This document shows, piece by piece, positions 1 to 7,139 of a stretch of 64,000 bases of DNA; position 1 is the stretch's first letter; the number at the start of each line of letters is the position of its first letter. The notes beneath the pieces are model-generated. The model made no database searches, was not told the DNA's origin, and saw nothing but the letters and a program-made list of their open reading frames with translations. The stretch is from Virgibacillus_F flavescens (GTDB taxonomy: Bacteria; Bacillota; Bacilli; Bacillales; Amphibacillaceae), in contig NZ_CP192260.1 in the NCBI RefSeq assembly GCF_050574275.1, positions 1,860,001 through 1,924,000 of the forward strand, written 5' to 3'. The translations under genes and the position numbers were made by a program.

Positions 1-394
1 GTCCAACTAAAGCGGCGATCGTATAAATGAAAATAGATGGCTTTTTACTGATTTCTGCAATCAACCCAACAAAAAATGCTATGAAGATAAAAGAAAGAAT
101 GAAGCCGCCTGTTGGGCTTATCAGTGCCATAGGACCAGCGCTCATCCGAGCGAATACAGGAACTCCGGCAACGCCAACAAGAATATATGTAATCATAGAA
201 ATAGCACCTAGTTTTTTGCCAAGCATTAATCCTGCAAGTATTGCAAAAAATGTTTGTAACGAGATTGGAACTGTTGCTCCTCCTATTGGAACTGACAACA
301 TAGGAAACCAGACCGTAATATTGGCGCCGATTGCCATCAAACAAACAAATACTGCACCAAACGTTAAATCAACTGTACGTAAATTATTCATCAT
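1..394 (-). CDS. bioY: Biotin ECF transporter S component BioY (partial, C-terminus outside window)
   Basis: Membrane substrate-binding (S) subunit of an energy-coupling-factor biotin importer; it works with the shared EcfA/A'/T module. Only the first 131 codons lie in the window. The translation shows the BioY pattern: an N-terminal membrane helix (TFGAVFVCLMAIGANI), a PIGGATVPISLQTFFAILAG stretch and a GPMALISPTGGFILSF stretch. The start is the first of two adjacent ATG codons (392-394), preceded by GGAAAGGTGG. A BirA operator overlaps its promoter (436-467), which fits biotin repression. Seen: motifs, start, operator. Known: BioY family function. It is transcribed away from deoD, which lies upstream on the same strand behind its own terminator. 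Confidence 0.9.
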   Translation of the reverse strand, partial: MMNNLRTVDLTFGAVFVCLMAIGANITVWFPMLSVPIGGATVPISLQTFFAILAGLMLGKKLGAISMITYILVGVAGVPVFARMSAGPMALISPTGGFILSFIFIAFFVGLIAEISKKPSIFIYTIAALVG

Positions 395-435
395 TATTTC
401 CACCTTTCCACATTATAATAAACAGGGAGAGGGTT

Positions 436-467
436 ATTGTCAACCTAAAATAAAAACAGTTAACAAT
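436..467 (-). promoter_or_regulatory. BirA operator overlapping the bioY promoter
   Basis: Two half sites, ATTGTCAAC (436-444) and GTTAACAAT (459-467), form an inverted repeat with a 14-base spacer. This is the Bacillus-type BirA site (TTGTTAAC-N14/15-GTTAACAA). On the minus strand the proximal half contains TTGACA, followed by a TATTAT/TATAAT stretch near 415, so bound BirA-biotin would block the -35 region. It lies about 40 bases upstream of the bioY start. Confidence 0.82.
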
Positions 468-497
468 AAAAAACGACAGATTGTATAATCTGCCGAA
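468..497 (-). terminator. Terminator of deoD
   Basis: On the minus strand, 12 bases after the deoD stop, CGGCAGATT and AATCTGTCG form a 9-bp stem with a 4-base loop, followed by TTTTTT. This is a classic intrinsic terminator, and it separates deoD from bioY. Confidence 0.85.
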
Positions 498-508
498 GGG
501 GATGTTAG

Positions 509-1216
509 TTATTTAATTGCTGCTTCCAATGCTACTATCATCATTTCGTTAAATGTAGACTGTCGTTCTTCTGAAGATGTTTCCTCACCAGTTAATATAT
601 GATCAGAAACCGTAAGAACAGATAATGCCTGACGATCGTATTTTGCTGCAAGCGTATATAAAGCTGAAGTTTCCATTTCAATTGCTAACACTTTATAAGC
701 TGCAAGCAATTCATTTACTTCCTTTGCATTATCACGATAAAACGTATCGCTAGTAAAGACATTACCTACACGCAACTTCATATCCTTTTCGATGCCGACA
801 TCATAAGCTTTCTTTAATAGATCAAAATCAGCCAACGGAGCATAGTCGATACCATTAAATACCATGCGGTTTATTTGCGAATCAGTAGTAGATCCTTGGG
901 CAAGAATAACGTCACGTACCTTAACGTCTTTTTGAATCGCTCCACATGTACCAACACGAATCAGCTTTTGCACATCATAGCTCTGAATTAACTCGTTAAC
1001 GTAAATGGAAATAGATGGGACGCCCATTCCTGTTCCCTGTACGGAAATGCGTTCACCTTTGTATGTACCGGTATATCCATACATTCCTCGAACATCGTTA
1101 TATTGTGAAACATTTTCTAAAAACGTGTCAGCAATGTATTTAGCTCTTAATGGGTCTCCTGGTAATAATATTTTATCAGCAACTTCATTTTTCTCTGCTC
1201 CTATATGTACACTCAT
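509..1216 (-). CDS. deoD: Purine nucleoside phosphorylase DeoD
   Basis: Cytosolic enzyme that phosphorolyses purine (deoxy)nucleosides to base plus (deoxy)ribose-1-phosphate in nucleoside salvage. The 235 residues match the usual length of the hexameric DeoD-type family. Visible landmarks are the N-terminal HIGA, the phosphate-binding GDPLRAKYIA, GTGMGVPSISIY in the active-site region, IRVGTCGAIQ, AIEMETSALY for nucleoside binding, and the catalytic Asp in LTVSDHILTGEE. The ATG at 1216 is preceded by a strong AGGAGG. The gene is monocistronic, ending at its own terminator. Confidence 0.95.
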   Translation of the reverse strand: MSVHIGAEKNEVADKILLPGDPLRAKYIADTFLENVSQYNDVRGMYGYTGTYKGERISVQGTGMGVPSISIYVNELIQSYDVQKLIRVGTCGAIQKDVKVRDVILAQGSTTDSQINRMVFNGIDYAPLADFDLLKKAYDVGIEKDMKLRVGNVFTSDTFYRDNAKEVNELLAAYKVLAIEMETSALYTLAAKYDRQALSVLTVSDHILTGEETSSEERQSTFNEMMIVALEAAIK

Positions 1217-1402
1217 TCATGTTCCTCCTGTTTAAAACATTTATTTTACAAAAATAACGTAACACAACAGTTTGCGAAAAACAATTTATTGAAACCAACT
1301 ATTTATCGACATAATTCGGGTCGTACCTGGTACCGGGGAATTACTTAACGGTTTTTTGTTTCATTCGGTGTGGAATTTGTATATAATGTATGTAGTCTAG
1401 GG

Positions 1403-1420
1403 TTTACATATTGATGTAAA
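1403..1420. repeat. Inverted repeat in the ptsH leader
   Basis: TTTACAT (1403-1409) and ATGTAAA (1414-1420) form a perfect 7-bp inverted repeat with a 4-base loop. It lies about 15 bases downstream of a TATAAT (1382-1387) and 42 bases before the ptsH start. It could be an operator or a 5' stem-loop; no regulator is recognised. Confidence 0.4.
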
Positions 1421-1462
1421 TTTAACTATTGAATTTATTTATTATGGAAAGGATGAGATAAA

Positions 1463-1726
1463 GTGAAAGAACAAACATTTACAATTACAGCAGATACTGG
1501 TGTTCATGCACGTCCAGCTACATTATTGGTTAATAAAGCAGGCCAATTTGAATCAGAGGTTGAGGTTTCCTATAATGGAAAAAAAGTTAACCTTAAATCT
1601 ATCATGGGCGTTATGTCCTTAGGTGTTCCAAAGGGAGCAGAAATCAACGTTATCGCTACTGGCGGCGACGAAGAAGAAGCGCTTGCTGGTGTGGCTGAAG
1701 TAATTAAAGAACATCTTGGAGAATAA
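1463..1726 (+). CDS. ptsH: Phosphocarrier protein HPr
   Basis: HPr carries phosphate from enzyme I to the sugar-specific EII proteins of the phosphotransferase system; in Firmicutes its seryl-phosphorylated form is the CcpA corepressor. The 87 residues contain His15 in TGVHARPAT (the PEP-dependent site) and Ser46 in NLKSIMGVMSLG (the HPr kinase site). His15 rules out the paralogue Crh, which has Gln there. It starts with GTG at 1463 after GGAAAGGATGAG. Unlike the usual ptsH-ptsI operon, a terminator follows at once and no ptsI is nearby, so enzyme I must be encoded elsewhere. Confidence 0.93.
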   Translation: MKEQTFTITADTGVHARPATLLVNKAGQFESEVEVSYNGKKVNLKSIMGVMSLGVPKGAEINVIATGGDEEEALAGVAEVIKEHLGE

Positions 1727-1732
1727 GTAAAG

Positions 1733-1768
1733 CAGCTAGAGCCACTAAGTCTCTAGCTTTTTATTTTT
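1733..1768 (+). terminator. Terminator of ptsH
   Basis: AGCTAGAG and CTCTAGCT form an 8-bp stem with a 9-base loop, followed by TTTTTATTTTT, seven bases after the ptsH stop codon. Confidence 0.85.
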
Positions 1769-1805
1769 CTAAATATATTATGATTTTAAAAAGAGGGTGA
1801 ACGTA

Positions 1806-2294
1806 TTGAATATTTCTATTTCACAGCTTCCGGGGATAGGTCAAAAAATATCCATGAAAACATCTGAAGATAATATGCTGGTTATTATCGTTCATCATAC
1901 TGGAAAGAGAGAACTTTATTTCTTTGAAGATGCAGATAGTGACGAAGCGGACTTTGCGATGGATTTAACTCCAGAAGAAACGCGCGATTTGGCAGCGCAG
2001 CTACTTGGTACCACTTACCAGCCAGCAGATATTGAAAAAATTCGTATGTTTAAACGGCAAATCATAGTGGACTATATCAAGATAAAAGAAAAATCATCTC
2101 TTGTTAATAAAACGATAGAAGAATCCGATGTGCGGAATAAGACCGGTGCTACGATTATAGGGATCGTTCATGGAGATGAAGTTATTGCAATACCTGAAAC
2201 AGATACAACGCTAAAGCCTGGAGATGTGTTGATGTCTGTTGGTAAAGAAGATCAGATTTCTTCTCTATCCAAGCTGTGCCAAGGAGAGGAATAA
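1806..2294 (+). CDS. khtT: K+/H+ antiporter regulatory subunit KhtT
   Basis: Cytosolic regulatory partner of the KhtU antiporter. In B. subtilis the RCK-C (TrkA-C) domain of KhtT binds cyclic-di-AMP and so controls K+ efflux. The 162 residues start NISISQLPGIGQK, as in the family, and end in a TrkA-C domain (about residues 75-160, with TGATIIGIVHGDEVIAIP and LKPGDVLMSVG). The TTG at 1806 is preferred over the in-frame GTG at 1797 because AGAGGGTG sits 6-7 bases before it and because homologues start there. It is co-transcribed with khtU, whose own ribosome binding site lies in the last codons of khtT. Confidence 0.88.
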   Translation: MNISISQLPGIGQKISMKTSEDNMLVIIVHHTGKRELYFFEDADSDEADFAMDLTPEETRDLAAQLLGTTYQPADIEKIRMFKRQIIVDYIKIKEKSSLVNKTIEESDVRNKTGATIIGIVHGDEVIAIPETDTTLKPGDVLMSVGKEDQISSLSKLCQGEE

Positions 2295-2296
2295 GT

Positions 2297-3475
2297 TTGT
2301 TTAATGAATTCCCTATTTTGTTAGGTGCCGGACTTGTTTTACTGGGGATTTTCTTTTTAGGTTTTATTGCATTAAAAACAAAATTTCCGAGCGTGATTTT
2401 ATATATTTTATTTGGAATCGTATTAGCAGGTATGCTGCATCATAATCCGATTCTTCACTTTTCCAGTGAAGTTGCTATCGTGCTAATGTTCTTCCTTTTG
2501 GGATTGGAATTTAGTACGAGAAGATTAGGTGGAATTGCTAAAAAGATCTGGAGTTCAGGATTGCTCGATGTAGCACTCAGCCTAGGTGTTTCTACGGTGA
2601 TTGCTTTTGGATTCGGTCTGGATTGGTTTAGTGCATTTCTGATTGGTGGAATTACATACGCAACCAGTTCTTCCATCACAGCAAAGTTATTAGATGATAA
2701 AGGGCGAATGGCGAACGCTGAGACCGAGTTCGTTTTAGCAATATTAATCTTCGAAGATTTAGTTGCACCAATTGTAGTAGCAATTTTAATTGCGTTAAGT
2801 GCAGGGAATGCATTTACTGGCAGTGATTTGCTTTTATTAGTAGGTAAAATCATTGGATTAGGCGTTCTTGCTATTTTTCTAAGTAAAACCTTGTTTAAGC
2901 ATTTCGAAAAGTTTTTACTGCGAATTGATGATGAAGACTTTAAGTTTGCCTTACTGGTGGGAATTGCTTTGGCATTTGGTGGATTAGCTTTACTTCTAGG
3001 GTTATCAGAAGTTCTAGGTGCATTTTTAGCAGGTGTTATGCTTGCTGAAATTGGTAAAATTGATTATGTGGAGAGCGCCGTAGCACCCATTAAAAATCTA
3101 GTGCTCCCAACATTTTTCGTTTATTTTGGTACTACGATTGATTTAGGTTCAGGTATTCCTATGCCGCTTCTGCTAACCGTTCTATTAGTATGGTCGATTA
3201 TTTCCAAAATTACTGTTGGAGTAGTTGGGGGGAAACTCTACGGTCTATCGAAGCGGGTTTCGCTCCGGGCAGGTTTATCCATTTGTGCCCGAGGAGAATT
3301 TTCAGTGGTTATCGCTAGCATAGCTTTTGGAACGTTAAAAGTGTTCGGTGGAATATACATTATATTGTCAGCATTTATAGGCATGCTGTTGTTTAGTTTC
3401 GCAAATAAAATAACAACAAAAATATACGGTAAACCGGTAAAGAAAAAGAAAAACTTAAAGGTTCCAACTGCTTAA
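2297..3475 (+). CDS. khtU: CPA2-family K+/H+ antiporter KhtU
   Basis: Integral membrane antiporter that exports K+ (and NH4+) in exchange for H+, used for K+ detoxification at alkaline pH. The 392 residues are nearly all hydrophobic, with about 12 membrane segments. CPA2 landmarks are FLLGLEFSTRRL, TYATSSSITAKLLDD, ILIFEDLVAPIVVAI (the membrane Asp region) and CARGEFSVVIAS. It starts at TTG 2297, six bases after AAGGAGAGGA and two bases after the khtT stop. An earlier in-frame GTG at 2276 lacks a suitable ribosome binding site. Ends at a strong terminator. Confidence 0.9.
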   Translation: MFNEFPILLGAGLVLLGIFFLGFIALKTKFPSVILYILFGIVLAGMLHHNPILHFSSEVAIVLMFFLLGLEFSTRRLGGIAKKIWSSGLLDVALSLGVSTVIAFGFGLDWFSAFLIGGITYATSSSITAKLLDDKGRMANAETEFVLAILIFEDLVAPIVVAILIALSAGNAFTGSDLLLLVGKIIGLGVLAIFLSKTLFKHFEKFLLRIDDEDFKFALLVGIALAFGGLALLLGLSEVLGAFLAGVMLAEIGKIDYVESAVAPIKNLVLPTFFVYFGTTIDLGSGIPMPLLLTVLLVWSIISKITVGVVGGKLYGLSKRVSLRAGLSICARGEFSVVIASIAFGTLKVFGGIYIILSAFIGMLLFSFANKITTKIYGKPVKKKKNLKVPTA

Positions 3476-3478
3476 TCC

Positions 3479-3519
3479 AAAAAACGATCATGCAATTTCA
3501 AGCATGATCGTTTTTTGGG
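3479..3519. terminator. Bidirectional terminator between khtU and kapB
   Basis: AAAAAACGATCATGC and GCATGATCGTTTTTT form a 15-bp perfect stem around an 8-base loop. A/T tracts on both sides let it serve the convergent khtU and kapB transcripts. Confidence 0.92.
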
Positions 3520-3524
3520 TTATG

Positions 3525-3902
3525 TTACTGATATTGTTTTTCCAGTTCTTCTAATGTTTTTAACGCTTTTTTGTTAAAGTCTGAGTCTTTATATGCTAAT
3601 TTTTCTTTCAGTTTATTCACGGCGTTTTGACGAGACGGTGCATAATCAGGTACTTCGTCTTCATAGGGGTGAACAGCTGGTTTTGCTACGTTCACTTTTT
3701 CTTTGTATGCTAATGCTTTTCGTTCATGAAAAAATACGTCTTCCACTTGACCCGGGTTATGCAGATCACCCTGCATTGGATGCTTTTGAACAGCCAATAC
3801 GGTGATGAGAAAACGGTCACCGCGATCTTCTGTTATTTCGCCAATATATGTACCTGATTTATAATGAGCACGAACTATTTGTCCAACTTCTTTATCTGGC
3901 AT
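3525..3902 (-). CDS. kapB: Sporulation phosphorelay protein KapB
   Basis: Homologue of B. subtilis KapB, a protein needed for full KinB-dependent input into the sporulation phosphorelay. It is called kinase-associated lipoprotein B, but this 125-residue protein has no signal peptide or lipobox. The conserved stretch is visible: VGQIVRAHYKSGTYIGEI, VLAVQKHPMQGDLHNPGQ, FFHERKALAYKEK, YEDEVPDYAPS. Only the family assignment is certain; the biochemical role is not established. The ATG at 3902 follows GGAGG about 6 bases upstream. No kinB gene is adjacent, whereas patB, a B. subtilis neighbour, lies 2 kb away. Confidence 0.85.
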   Translation of the reverse strand: MPDKEVGQIVRAHYKSGTYIGEITEDRGDRFLITVLAVQKHPMQGDLHNPGQVEDVFFHERKALAYKEKVNVAKPAVHPYEDEVPDYAPSRQNAVNKLKEKLAYKDSDFNKKALKTLEELEKQYQ

Positions 3903-4118
3903 AAATGTAATACCTCCAAACTAATTGATTATGCATCTATCTTACTTCATTTAGTTTAAAACCGCCAAACGAACGGTTTGGAATAAGGCGTTTTAAGCAG
4001 GTAAGAAAGTATAAATCCGTTCTTACTGCATAAGTACAACTAAAACTTTAGCCATTAAAGTTTTGCGATAAGCCAAATTTTCTAAAAAGATAAGAATGTA
4101 TAAAGTATTTATGTTTGT

Positions 4119-4146
4119 CTGTCTAGCTCCAACGCCCAGCCCGCTT
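4119..4146 (-). repeat. Remnant of family B repeat (reverse orientation)
   Basis: The stretch starting GTCTAGCTCCAACGC is the reverse complement of the conserved tail (GGAG..GCAGCTAGAC) of the family B repeats at 26431-26840. The rest of the unit is missing, so this is a decayed copy. Confidence 0.6.
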
Positions 4147-4229
4147 GAAATTTTTACATGCTATAAGTTCATTTGTCGCATTGATGGAAAATGCGACGTA
4201 ACATACTATTTTTTTGCACTGTCTTTGAT

Positions 4230-4433
4230 TACTGAAAAAGTAACATGGAAATACGAAATAAGTGGATCTGCAATCGCATCTTAGAATTCACTTCGCGCAC
4301 CTTAGGGCACGGCTTCAGTCTCCTCGAGAAACTTAACGAAGCGGGGCCTTCAGACTCGTGCTGTTCCCGCAGGAGTCTCGTGAATTCGATGATGCTAGGT
4401 TAAGGTAAGATCACCCTGAGTACGATGAAGGTC
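4230..4433 (+). repeat. Family A structured repeat, copy A1
   Basis: Begins with TACTGAAAAAGTAA (4230-4243). The core is bounded by an inverted repeat TTAGAATTCAC (4281-4291) / GTGAATTCGA (4380-4389). Inside are the GC-rich blocks GCACCTTAGGGCACGGCTTC, GGCCTTCAGACTCGTGCTG and TCCCGCAGGAGTCTCG that are shared with the other copies. The usual right-hand ACTTTTTCAGT end is absent because copy A2 begins directly. It is non-coding; the GC-rich core stands out from the AT-rich flanks. Confidence 0.75.
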
Positions 4434-4642
4434 ACTGAAAAAGTGGTTGATTTTAAAATTACAAGTTCAACTTAACTTAGCTACTTCGAATATACGGAGA
4501 CTCCTGTGGGAAGTAAGAGATCGGTGAGACCCCGAAGGACGGCAGTCCGAGGAGGCTCACCACTCGCCCGCGGAAAGCGGAGTATATTCGAAGTTGCGGT
4601 GGGTAGATCCTTTTATTTGTACTTCATGTAACTTTTTCAGTT
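4433..4642 (-). repeat. Family A structured repeat, copy A2
   Basis: Bounded by CACTGAAAAAGTG (4433-4445) and AACTTTTTCAGTT (4630-4642), an inverted terminal repeat. The core is bounded by TTCGAATATAC (4485-4495) and GTATATTCGAA (4582-4592). Inside, the conserved blocks appear on the opposite strand to A1: GGAGACTCCTGTGGGA, then GTGAGACCCCGAAGG, then CCCGCGGAAAGCGG. Immediately adjacent to A1. Confidence 0.78.
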
Positions 4643-4847
4643 TCCTAGGGATGACTCTGGAGGGCAACTACCTCACAGTATAGTGATTTTGCGTCACTAT
4701 GAAAATGGATTGCGAGATATTCAATTGTTGCTGGGAGAATCACCTAATTTTATTATGTGATAATTGAGTTATACGTATAAAGCATTAGAGCAAATGCTGG
4801 TATAAGTAAAAACTTCACTACTTAAGGTTTAAGGGTAAACCCGAATT

Positions 4848-4856
4848 TGGTATAAT
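4848..4856 (+). promoter_or_regulatory. Extended -10 promoter for the small membrane protein gene
   Basis: TGGTATAAT, an extended -10 element (TGn-TATAAT), sits 24 bases before the ATG at 4880. The -35 region is weak. The resulting 5' leader would be very short. Confidence 0.45.
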
Positions 4857-4879
4857 GATGTCGAAAGGCGTGAGTACCT

Positions 4880-5062
4880 ATGATGGAGTTTCTTTATTTT
4901 CCTGAGGATAAGACGGAATATATACCTGCAGTGATCACATTATTTATTTTCATGGTAGGTGCAGCTATTACGATGTATTTATTTTATAAGCATTCCAAGA
5001 AAGAAGAACAGAGCGTCAATGAAAAGTATAATTTAAACAAACCAAGTGATGAAGAAAAATAA
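4880..5062 (+). CDS. Small single-pass membrane protein, function unknown
   Basis: Sixty residues: a short acidic N-terminus, one membrane helix at about residues 15-37 (IPAVITLFIFMVGAAITMYL) and a charged cytoplasmic tail rich in Lys and Glu. I recognise no family. A ribosome binding site (AAAGGCGTGAG), an extended -10 promoter just upstream and a good terminator just downstream support a real monocistronic gene. ATG codons at 4880 and 4883 are both possible; the second gives one residue less. Nothing in the sequence indicates a function. Confidence 0.65.
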   Translation: MMEFLYFPEDKTEYIPAVITLFIFMVGAAITMYLFYKHSKKEEQSVNEKYNLNKPSDEEK

Positions 5063-5073
5063 GCGTTAGAATT

Positions 5074-5117
5074 AAAAAAACTGTTTAGCCTGCCATAGCT
5101 TAACAGTTTTTTTGTTT
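5074..5117 (+). terminator. Terminator of the small membrane protein gene
   Basis: AAAAACTGTTTAGC and GCTTAACAGTTTTT form a long stem with one mismatch and an 8-base loop, ending in TTTTTTTG. Confidence 0.85.
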
Positions 5118-5173
5118 AAGTTGCTGATTGTTGGTGGATACTAATATAAAAACGCCAATAGGAGGCAAAAAAA

Positions 5174-5740
5174 ATGCGTTATTTGCTGATTGTACTCTTT
5201 TCACTCGCGCTAATAGGCTGTCAGAGTAATGCACGAACCACTTTAGAGGTTGATATGTACAACGCAGCTAGTGATAAAGTCGGAACAGCTACTTTCAATG
5301 AAGAACCTGGTGGAGTCTCTATTAAATTGAAAGTAGAGGGGTTATCTCCTGGGTTGCATGGAATTCATGTACATGAATTTCCGAAATGCGAAGGACCTGA
5401 TTTTAAAAGTGCTGGGAGTCATTTTAATCCGGAGGGCAAGGACCATGGTTTGCTGATTACGGATGGGCCGCATACTGGGGATCTGCCTAATGTTGAAGCA
5501 GATGACGAAGGAATTGTCGATGTAGAATTAATGTTAGCGGAAGCAACACTTTTGGAAGGAAAAACATCCTTATTGAAAGGTGGAGGCAAATCGCTCATTA
5601 TCCATAGTGGTGTGGATGACGGAATTAGCCAGCCTAGTGGAGATTCTGGTGAACGCTTAGTGTGCGGTAAGATAATGTCAAAGGCAGAAGCTAAGGATAA
5701 ATCAAGTGACCCTACAGAAAATGAAGAAGAAAAAAAGTAA
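5174..5740 (+). CDS. Superoxide dismutase [Cu-Zn], membrane lipoprotein
   Basis: Extracytoplasmic Cu/Zn superoxide dismutase of the YojM/SodC group, converting superoxide to oxygen and peroxide at the outer face of the membrane. The 188-residue precursor has a lipobox LIGC with Cys16 as the lipid anchor. All metal ligands are visible: copper His65, His67, His83 and His144; zinc His83, His91, His100 and Asp103. The disulfide pair Cys72/Cys164 is also present. The full copper set suggests a catalytically competent enzyme, unlike B. subtilis YojM, which is reported to lack copper ligands. The C-terminal tail (about residue 168 on) is Lys/Glu-rich and probably disordered. The start follows AATAGGAGG. 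Monocistronic. Confidence 0.88.
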   Translation: MRYLLIVLFSLALIGCQSNARTTLEVDMYNAASDKVGTATFNEEPGGVSIKLKVEGLSPGLHGIHVHEFPKCEGPDFKSAGSHFNPEGKDHGLLITDGPHTGDLPNVEADDEGIVDVELMLAEATLLEGKTSLLKGGGKSLIIHSGVDDGISQPSGDSGERLVCGKIMSKAEAKDKSSDPTENEEEKK

Positions 5741-5782
5741 CCGACTGCGCATTCTGCATTTAAAATGAGCAATCGGTTAGGT
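5738..5782. terminator. Imperfect bidirectional hairpin between sod and patB
   Basis: AACCGACTGCGCATT and AAATGAGCAATCGGTT pair with a few mismatches around a 9-base loop, between two convergent genes. The U tract is weak on the plus strand. Probable shared terminator. Confidence 0.5.
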
Positions 5783-5792
5783 ATGGAATTTT

Positions 5793-6959
5793 TTAAGCAT
5801 TAACGGCGTTAATAATGCGTTCTACACCTTCTTTAAGTGTTTCTCTTGGACATGCGATATTCATACGCATAAATTGCTTTCCTTCTTCGCCGTATTCAAT
5901 ACCAGCATTGAGTCCAACTTTTGCCTTTTCAATCATAAATGTTTTTAAAGATTTATCATCTAAGTTCAGTCCACTGCAGTCTATCCAAACCAGGTACGTG
6001 CCTTCCATATCAATAACTTTTAACTCATTTGTATGTTGACTAAACATTTCAGCAACATAATTACGGTTCTCCTGTAATACGTTTCGGAGTTCCTCGAGCC
6101 ACTCATCTCCATGATTATAAGCAGTTTCCATAGCGATGATGCCCATTGTATTAAGAATATGATGACCCTGGTTTCCCATTTGCTCTTTAAACTTTATTCG
6201 CATGTTCTTATCTTCTGTTATAGCATAAGATGCTTGTAATCCTGCTAAATTAAATGTTTTGGATGGTGACATAAACGTGATGGTTTGTTGACTGATTTCA
6301 TTTGATAATGACGCGATAGGTATATGCTTACTGCCAGGGAAAGTCAAATCACCGTGAATCTCATCACTTATGATTAGCACATTGTAAGTTATACATAAGT
6401 CCGCCATCTTTTGTAATTCTTCTTTACTCCAGACTCTTCCCACCGGATTATGAGGAGAACATAAAACAAATGCTTTCACGCCACTTTTTAGCTTTTCTTC
6501 AAAATCTTCAAAGTCTATCTGATACGCGTTATCTTTATATTTCAATGTATTTTTTACGACTTCACGATCATGCTTTTCAATTACATGATAAAAAGGCGTA
6601 TATACAGGAGTCTGAATGAGCACTTTATCTTTTGGTTCAGTAAAAGTTTGAATTGCGATGTGCAAACTTGCAACAACTCCTGGACTGAACGTGAGCCAGC
6701 TGGTATCTATTTGCCAGCTGTGTCGTCTCTTTTGCCAGTCAGCTATTGAATTTTCCACATCGGTATCTACAATTGTGTAGCCAAATATTCCGTGTTCTGC
6801 TCGCTCTTTTAAAGCATCAATGACAGGCTGTGGTGTCTTGAAATCCATATCAGCAACCCACATTGGAAGTACATCATCGGATTGGAAAACGCTGCTTAAA
6901 ATATCCCATTTAACCGAACGGGTTTGTTTACGGTTATGTACATCTGTAAAATTCATCAA
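5793..6959 (-). CDS. patB: PLP-dependent C-S lyase / aminotransferase PatB (MalY family)
   Basis: Fold-type I PLP enzyme of the MalY/PatB group, cleaving cystathionine or cysteine conjugates (beta-elimination) in the cytosol. The 388 residues include LPMWVADMDFKTPQPV near the N-terminus, CSPHNPVGRVW, SDEIHGDL with the PLP-binding Asp, SPSKTFNLAGLQ with the Schiff-base Lys, and the Arg in RMNIACPR that binds the substrate carboxylate. The ATG at 6959 follows AGGGAGGC. B. subtilis patB is also near kapB. The exact substrate cannot be told from the sequence. Confidence 0.9.
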   Translation of the reverse strand: MMNFTDVHNRKQTRSVKWDILSSVFQSDDVLPMWVADMDFKTPQPVIDALKERAEHGIFGYTIVDTDVENSIADWQKRRHSWQIDTSWLTFSPGVVASLHIAIQTFTEPKDKVLIQTPVYTPFYHVIEKHDREVVKNTLKYKDNAYQIDFEDFEEKLKSGVKAFVLCSPHNPVGRVWSKEELQKMADLCITYNVLIISDEIHGDLTFPGSKHIPIASLSNEISQQTITFMSPSKTFNLAGLQASYAITEDKNMRIKFKEQMGNQGHHILNTMGIIAMETAYNHGDEWLEELRNVLQENRNYVAEMFSQHTNELKVIDMEGTYLVWIDCSGLNLDDKSLKTFMIEKAKVGLNAGIEYGEEGKQFMRMNIACPRETLKEGVERIINAVNA

Positions 6960-7139
6960 ATATATAGCCTCCCTTTTTATTAATTATACAAATAAAAATC
7001 TACAAAAAAAAGCAAAGCGCTAAACGCCTTGCTCACAGGGGGAATACGAGAAAGTCTTACACTATTAGTATTACCCTTATAAATAGTATATAAACATATT
7101 TTGACAAGTTTCTCATTATAAATTTATTAACTAAAAAAA

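Larger units (their letters stand above)
3903..4850. other. Gene-free spacer filled with repeats
   Basis: Nearly 1 kb without a supported gene. It holds a family B repeat remnant at 4119-4146 (reverse orientation) and two head-to-tail family A elements (4230-4433 and 4433-4642). Short open frames here run through the palindromes and have no ribosome binding sites. The stretches 3903-4118 and 4643-4850 show nothing I recognise. Confidence 0.7.

Noticed and set aside
27..488. Plus-strand open frame of 153 codons
   Set aside because: It runs antisense to bioY, has no ribosome binding site, and its product is low in recognisable structure; bioY on the minus strand has clear motifs and a BirA operator.
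1797..1805. GTG start for khtT three codons upstream
   Set aside because: It overlaps the ribosome binding site AGAGGGTG; the TTG at 1806 has correct spacing and fits homologues.
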